From Chloroflexota bacterium (GTDB lineage Bacteria; Chloroflexota; Anaerolineae; Aggregatilineales; UBA3940): 8,357 nt of DNA. Where the stretch lies: the NCBI GenBank assembly GCA_011051745.1, contig DRKO01000437.1, forward strand, positions 1 to 8,357, in the 5' to 3' direction. Position 1 is the first letter of the stretch. Every line of letters begins with the position of its first letter. The notes beneath the pieces are model-generated. The model searched no databases, was not told the origin of the DNA, and saw only the letters and a list, made by a program, of their open reading frames with translations. Below are positions 5,735 through 8,357 of the stretch, one piece after another. The position numbers and the translations under genes were made by a program.

Positions 5735-6530
5735 GGGCCTCATGAGCAGCACAGACGCCTCCTCACCCGGCACGCTGATTCTGCTGGGCGGTGAGGGCCT
5801 GCGCCCCCCGGCCTCCACGTCGCTCTGGGAGCGGATCGGCGCCCTGGCCCCCGGCGACCAGCCCGTCGTGATCGTGCCCGTCGCGCTGGCGGCCAGACGA
5901 CGCAGCGCCGTTGAACGCCGTGTCCGGCTGGCGCAGAGGACGCTGGAGGGCTTCGGCCTCTCCACACGGGTGGTGATGATATTCAACGCCGCTCAGGCGA
6001 ACGATCCGGCACTCATTGCCCCACTGGAGGAGGCCACCTGCCTCTACCTGCCGGGCGGCGAAGCGCGGACCCTTTGCGAGGTTATGCGGGGCAGCGCAGC
6101 CTGGCGGGTCATCTGTGCGAGAGTCCGGGTCGGCGTTCCTCTGGTCGCCGGAGCCGGAGCAGCCGTCGCGCTGGGCGAGTGGGCCTTCGCCCCCCGCAAA
6201 CCGTACCCGCAGGCACTCGACGCCCTCGAGTTTGACGTGTTTCCGGGGCTGGGATTGCTGCCGGGGGTCATCGTCCTGCCCCACGCCAACCGGTTGCAGC
6301 CCCAGGTGGAGCAGAAGATCACCGCCGCCTGCCCGCCTGATGTTGCGCCGGTCACCATTGACGAAGAGGCTGCCCTCCTCGTGCGCGGCGATCAATGGGA
6401 GATCATCGGGGACGGGCTGGTCTCCATCCGGGGCGGCGGGCCGGGCAGGTCGCTTTCCGTCAGATGCGAAGAGCGGACCTCCGAAGAGGGTCTGTCCCCC
6501 CCGGCTCCACCAAACAGCGAAACGGGATAA
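5733..6530 (+). CDS. Cyanophycinase-like/peptidase S51-like protein with altered nucleophile
   Basis: This 265-residue protein has the class I glutamine-amidotransferase-like fold of the S51 group. The N-terminal strand and glycine turn are TLILLGGEG (14-22). LYLPGGEARTL (104-114) fits the GGD/E-Q/A-xxL segment of cyanophycinases. The elbow that should read T-S-A-G-A-A reads AGAGAAV (139-145), so Gly140 stands where the catalytic Ser is expected. Candidates for the other two catalytic residues are kept: His184 in LPHANRL and Glu211/212 in TIDEEAALL. It may therefore be a non-hydrolytic relative, or use another residue. The end (about 235-265) is low-complexity. The ATG at 5733 has GAGG 5 nt upstream; the ATG at 5742 is the alternative if the TATAAT box at 5729 is used. 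The next gene starts 3 bp after its stop, so they are probably co-transcribed. Confidence 0.78.
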   Translation: MGLMSSTDASSPGTLILLGGEGLRPPASTSLWERIGALAPGDQPVVIVPVALAARRRSAVERRVRLAQRTLEGFGLSTRVVMIFNAAQANDPALIAPLEEATCLYLPGGEARTLCEVMRGSAAWRVICARVRVGVPLVAGAGAAVALGEWAFAPRKPYPQALDALEFDVFPGLGLLPGVIVLPHANRLQPQVEQKITAACPPDVAPVTIDEEAALLVRGDQWEIIGDGLVSIRGGGPGRSLSVRCEERTSEEGLSPPAPPNSETG

Positions 6531-6533
6531 CAC

Positions 6534-7568
6534 ATGTCCGCAGCGATCAAACTGGACGCAGGTCTTCACTCAATTGACGATCTACACGCCATCCCCGGCG
6601 TGGCCGAAGCCGCCGAGAAGGCCGGTTTTGATGGCCTCTGGGCATCCGAAGTCAACCACGACCCCTTTATCCAGCTTGCGCTGGCGGCCACCCGCACCAC
6701 GCGCCTTGAGCTGGGAACGGCCATCGCGCTGAGCTTCACCCGCAGCCCTATGACGCTCGCCTACACGGCCTGGGACCTGGCCGCGATGACACAGGGACAT
6801 TTTATTCTGGGGCTGGGGACGCAGGTCAAAGCGCACAACGAGCGGCGTTTCAGCGTCCCCTGGAGCGCACCCATCCCGCGCCTGCGTGAGGTGATCGAAG
6901 GGCTGCGGGCCATCTGGCGAAGCTGGCGCACCGGCGAGCGGCTCAACTATCGGGGCGAACACTATAAATTCACGCTGATGACGCCTTTCTTCACCCCGCC
7001 CCGCCACCGGCACGATATCCCGATCTATATTGCGGGCGTCAATACGGGCCTGTGCAGGCTTGCCGGTGAGCTGTGCGACGGCTTCCACGTCCATCCCCTG
7101 CACTCGGTCAAATACCTGAGTGAGGTCATCCGCCCGGCCATCTCCGAAGGAGCGCAGGCAGCCGGACGCACCATCAACGACGTGGCCCTGAGTGCCTCGG
7201 TGTTCGTCGTGACGGGCACAGAGGCAGGCCAGCGCGACTTTGTGGAAGAGATGGTCCGCCAGCAGATCGCCTTCTACGCCAGCACGCCCTCTTACCGTCC
7301 GGTTTTTGAAATACACGGCTGGGGCGACGTTGCCGCCGAGCTTTCCCGGCTGGCCGCCCGCAAACGCTGGGGCGAGATGGGCAGGCTGATCAGCCCCGAC
7401 ATACTCGAAACCTTCGCTATCGTCGCCGGGCCGGACGAAGTCGGCCCCGCCGCCCTGGAGCGATATACCGGCCTGCTCGACCGGATCACGTTTTACCTGC
7501 CCTACCTGCCGGGGCAGTTCGATGAACTATGGCACTCCGCGATCAGGACCTTCAGCGAGCAGCAATGA
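6534..7568 (+). CDS. LLM-class F420-dependent oxidoreductase (MSMEG_2256/TIGR03617-like)
   Basis: A 344-residue luciferase-like TIM-barrel enzyme expected to use the deazaflavin F420 for hydride transfer to an unknown substrate in the cytoplasm. Family features are AAEKAGFDGLWASEVNHDPF (26-45 region), LGTAIALSFTRSPMTLA (60-76), and FILGLGTQVKAHNERRF (90-106), where GLGTQVKxH is the most typical segment. RLREVIEGLRAIW (116-128) and IPIYIAGVNTGLCRLAGELCDGF (split across 162-184) follow. Length is normal. A weak GGGA (6524-6527) lies 6 nt before the ATG; the close spacing to the upstream stop suggests coupling. F420 rather than FMN use is known for this subfamily but is inferred here. F420 biosynthesis genes are not in the window. 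Confidence 0.9.
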   Translation: MSAAIKLDAGLHSIDDLHAIPGVAEAAEKAGFDGLWASEVNHDPFIQLALAATRTTRLELGTAIALSFTRSPMTLAYTAWDLAAMTQGHFILGLGTQVKAHNERRFSVPWSAPIPRLREVIEGLRAIWRSWRTGERLNYRGEHYKFTLMTPFFTPPRHRHDIPIYIAGVNTGLCRLAGELCDGFHVHPLHSVKYLSEVIRPAISEGAQAAGRTINDVALSASVFVVTGTEAGQRDFVEEMVRQQIAFYASTPSYRPVFEIHGWGDVAAELSRLAARKRWGEMGRLISPDILETFAIVAGPDEVGPAALERYTGLLDRITFYLPYLPGQFDELWHSAIRTFSEQQ

Positions 7569-8357
7569 GCAGCCACGCCACCGCCTCCGGTCAGCCGGTT
7601 GAGAGCACCGTCTGGCCCGATCTCGTCGCCGCGCTGGCCCTCGTCGGGCTGGGGATCGCCTTCTTCTGGAAGATGACTTTCACCGGCCTGATCCTGCCGC
7701 GCGGCGATACGTTCGCCTACTTCTATCCCTACTGGGATTACCGCAACGCCATCATGCGGGCAGGCCGCCTGCCGCTCTGGAACCCCTATCTGTTTATGGG
7801 CGTACCCCTTCTGGCAAACAGCCAGGCCGGAGTACTGTATCCCCCCAACTGGCCCCTGATCGGGCTGGACGCGCCGGTCGCCGTCAAAGCCGCCATCATT
7901 TCGCATATCGTCTGGGCCGCCGTCGGGATGTACGTCTTCGCCCGCCGGACGCTCTCGCTGAGGGTGCTGGGCGCGATTCTGGCGGCGGCGGTCTTTGCGC
8001 TCGGCGGCTACCTGACCGCTCAGGTGGAGCACGTCAACCAGTTGCAGGGGCTGGCCTGGCTCCCCTGGCTGTTCTGGTTCTGGAGCGAGGCGACAGCAGG
8101 ACGCCCCCGGATGGTGCTCTGGCTGGCGATCGGGATGGCGATGCAACTGCTGGCCGGGCACACGCAATCCGCCTTCATCAGCGGGATCGGGCTGGGAGCC
8201 TGGGCGGTGTGGCAGACGGCCTTCCCCGCATCGGCCGGAGGGGCGAACTGGAAGGTGCGGGGGTGGCCCCTCCTTGCGCTGGCGCTGGCGGCCCTCTTTG
8301 CGCTGGGGCTGGCCGCCGCGCAAATCCTGCCCACGCTCGAATTGACCCGCCTGAGCA
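7565..8357 (+). CDS. YfhO-like multi-spanning membrane protein, N-terminal part
   Basis: The gene is open from the ATG at 7565 to the right edge (264 codons). It overlaps the previous stop as ATGA. After a cytoplasmic start, a first membrane helix (about 18-36) is followed by an outside loop with GDTFAYFYPYWDYRNAI (47-63), then RAGRLPLWNPYLFMG (65-79) and PLLANSQAGVLYPPNW (81-96). These segments are characteristic of YfhO and related GT-C-type membrane glycosyltransferases. Asp48 in the GD of the first loop is the position of the presumed catalytic acid in GT-C enzymes. More helices follow (about 107-125, 134-152, 163-175, 184-219, 235-255), with LAGHTQSAFISG (196-207), also typical of YfhO proteins. 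The family is linked to sugar decoration of envelope polymers from lipid carriers in some bacteria. The substrate here is unknown. Confidence 0.85.
   Translation, partial: MSSHATASGQPVESTVWPDLVAALALVGLGIAFFWKMTFTGLILPRGDTFAYFYPYWDYRNAIMRAGRLPLWNPYLFMGVPLLANSQAGVLYPPNWPLIGLDAPVAVKAAIISHIVWAAVGMYVFARRTLSLRVLGAILAAAVFALGGYLTAQVEHVNQLQGLAWLPWLFWFWSEATAGRPRMVLWLAIGMAMQLLAGHTQSAFISGIGLGAWAVWQTAFPASAGGANWKVRGWPLLALALAALFALGLAAAQILPTLELTRLS

Noticed and set aside
5763..6569. 268-codon open frame on the minus strand
   Set aside because: It is the antisense shadow of the S51-like gene, with no start signal and a composition of Arg/Gly/Gln typical of shadows.
7502..8323. 273-codon open frame on the minus strand
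   Set aside because: It is antisense to the YfhO-like gene, which has clear family motifs and membrane helices; the antisense product is hydrophilic low-complexity.

Overview
This window is a GC-rich, gene-dense stretch of bacterial chromosome. The mix of genes suggests a member of the Chloroflexota, probably Anaerolineae-like. The pointers are an ABC-transporter binding lipoprotein with a proline-rich linker and a Cys pair before the binding fold, an MSMEG_2256-type F420-dependent luciferase-like oxidoreductase, a YfhO-like membrane protein, and a DUF512 radical SAM protein beside cmk and plsC. The lineage is an inference from gene content; there is no rRNA or marker gene here to prove it.

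Left half, minus strand (1-4119): a compact set of genes transcribed leftwards, in the order rRNA pseudouridine synthase (rluB-like), cytidylate kinase (cmk), 1-acylglycerol-3-phosphate acyltransferase (plsC), PDZ/radical SAM DUF512 protein, and the 5' end of a substrate-binding lipoprotein gene that runs off the left edge. The first three genes overlap by a few bases (ATGA, then ATGATTAG), which implies translational coupling. The fourth follows after 22 bp with its own ribosome binding site. The last follows after 53 bp with its own strong Shine-Dalgarno, and may be either part of the operon or independent.

Middle (4120-5732): a 171-bp divergent intergenic region with a clear TATAAT promoter leads to a single lipoprotein gene of unknown function on the plus strand (4291-4890). 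It converges after only 29 bp on an Asp23/AmaP-like membrane protein gene on the minus strand (4920-5552). A second divergent intergenic region (about 180 bp) holds a TATAAT for each direction and a small inverted repeat in the leader of the AmaP-like gene.

Right half, plus strand (5733-8357): three tightly linked genes. They are a cyanophycinase/peptidase S51-like protein whose nucleophile position is Gly, an F420-dependent LLM-class oxidoreductase 3 bp downstream, and a YfhO-like multi-spanning membrane protein overlapping it by 4 bp and cut by the right edge.

I see no mobile element, CRISPR array, tRNA, rRNA or integration site. Most of the window is ordinary housekeeping DNA. The points most worth a second look are the apparent loss of the S51 nucleophile with His and Glu kept, the -10 box that overlaps a start codon, and the uncharacterised lipoprotein and AmaP-like pair. 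I found nothing I would call a new biological system.
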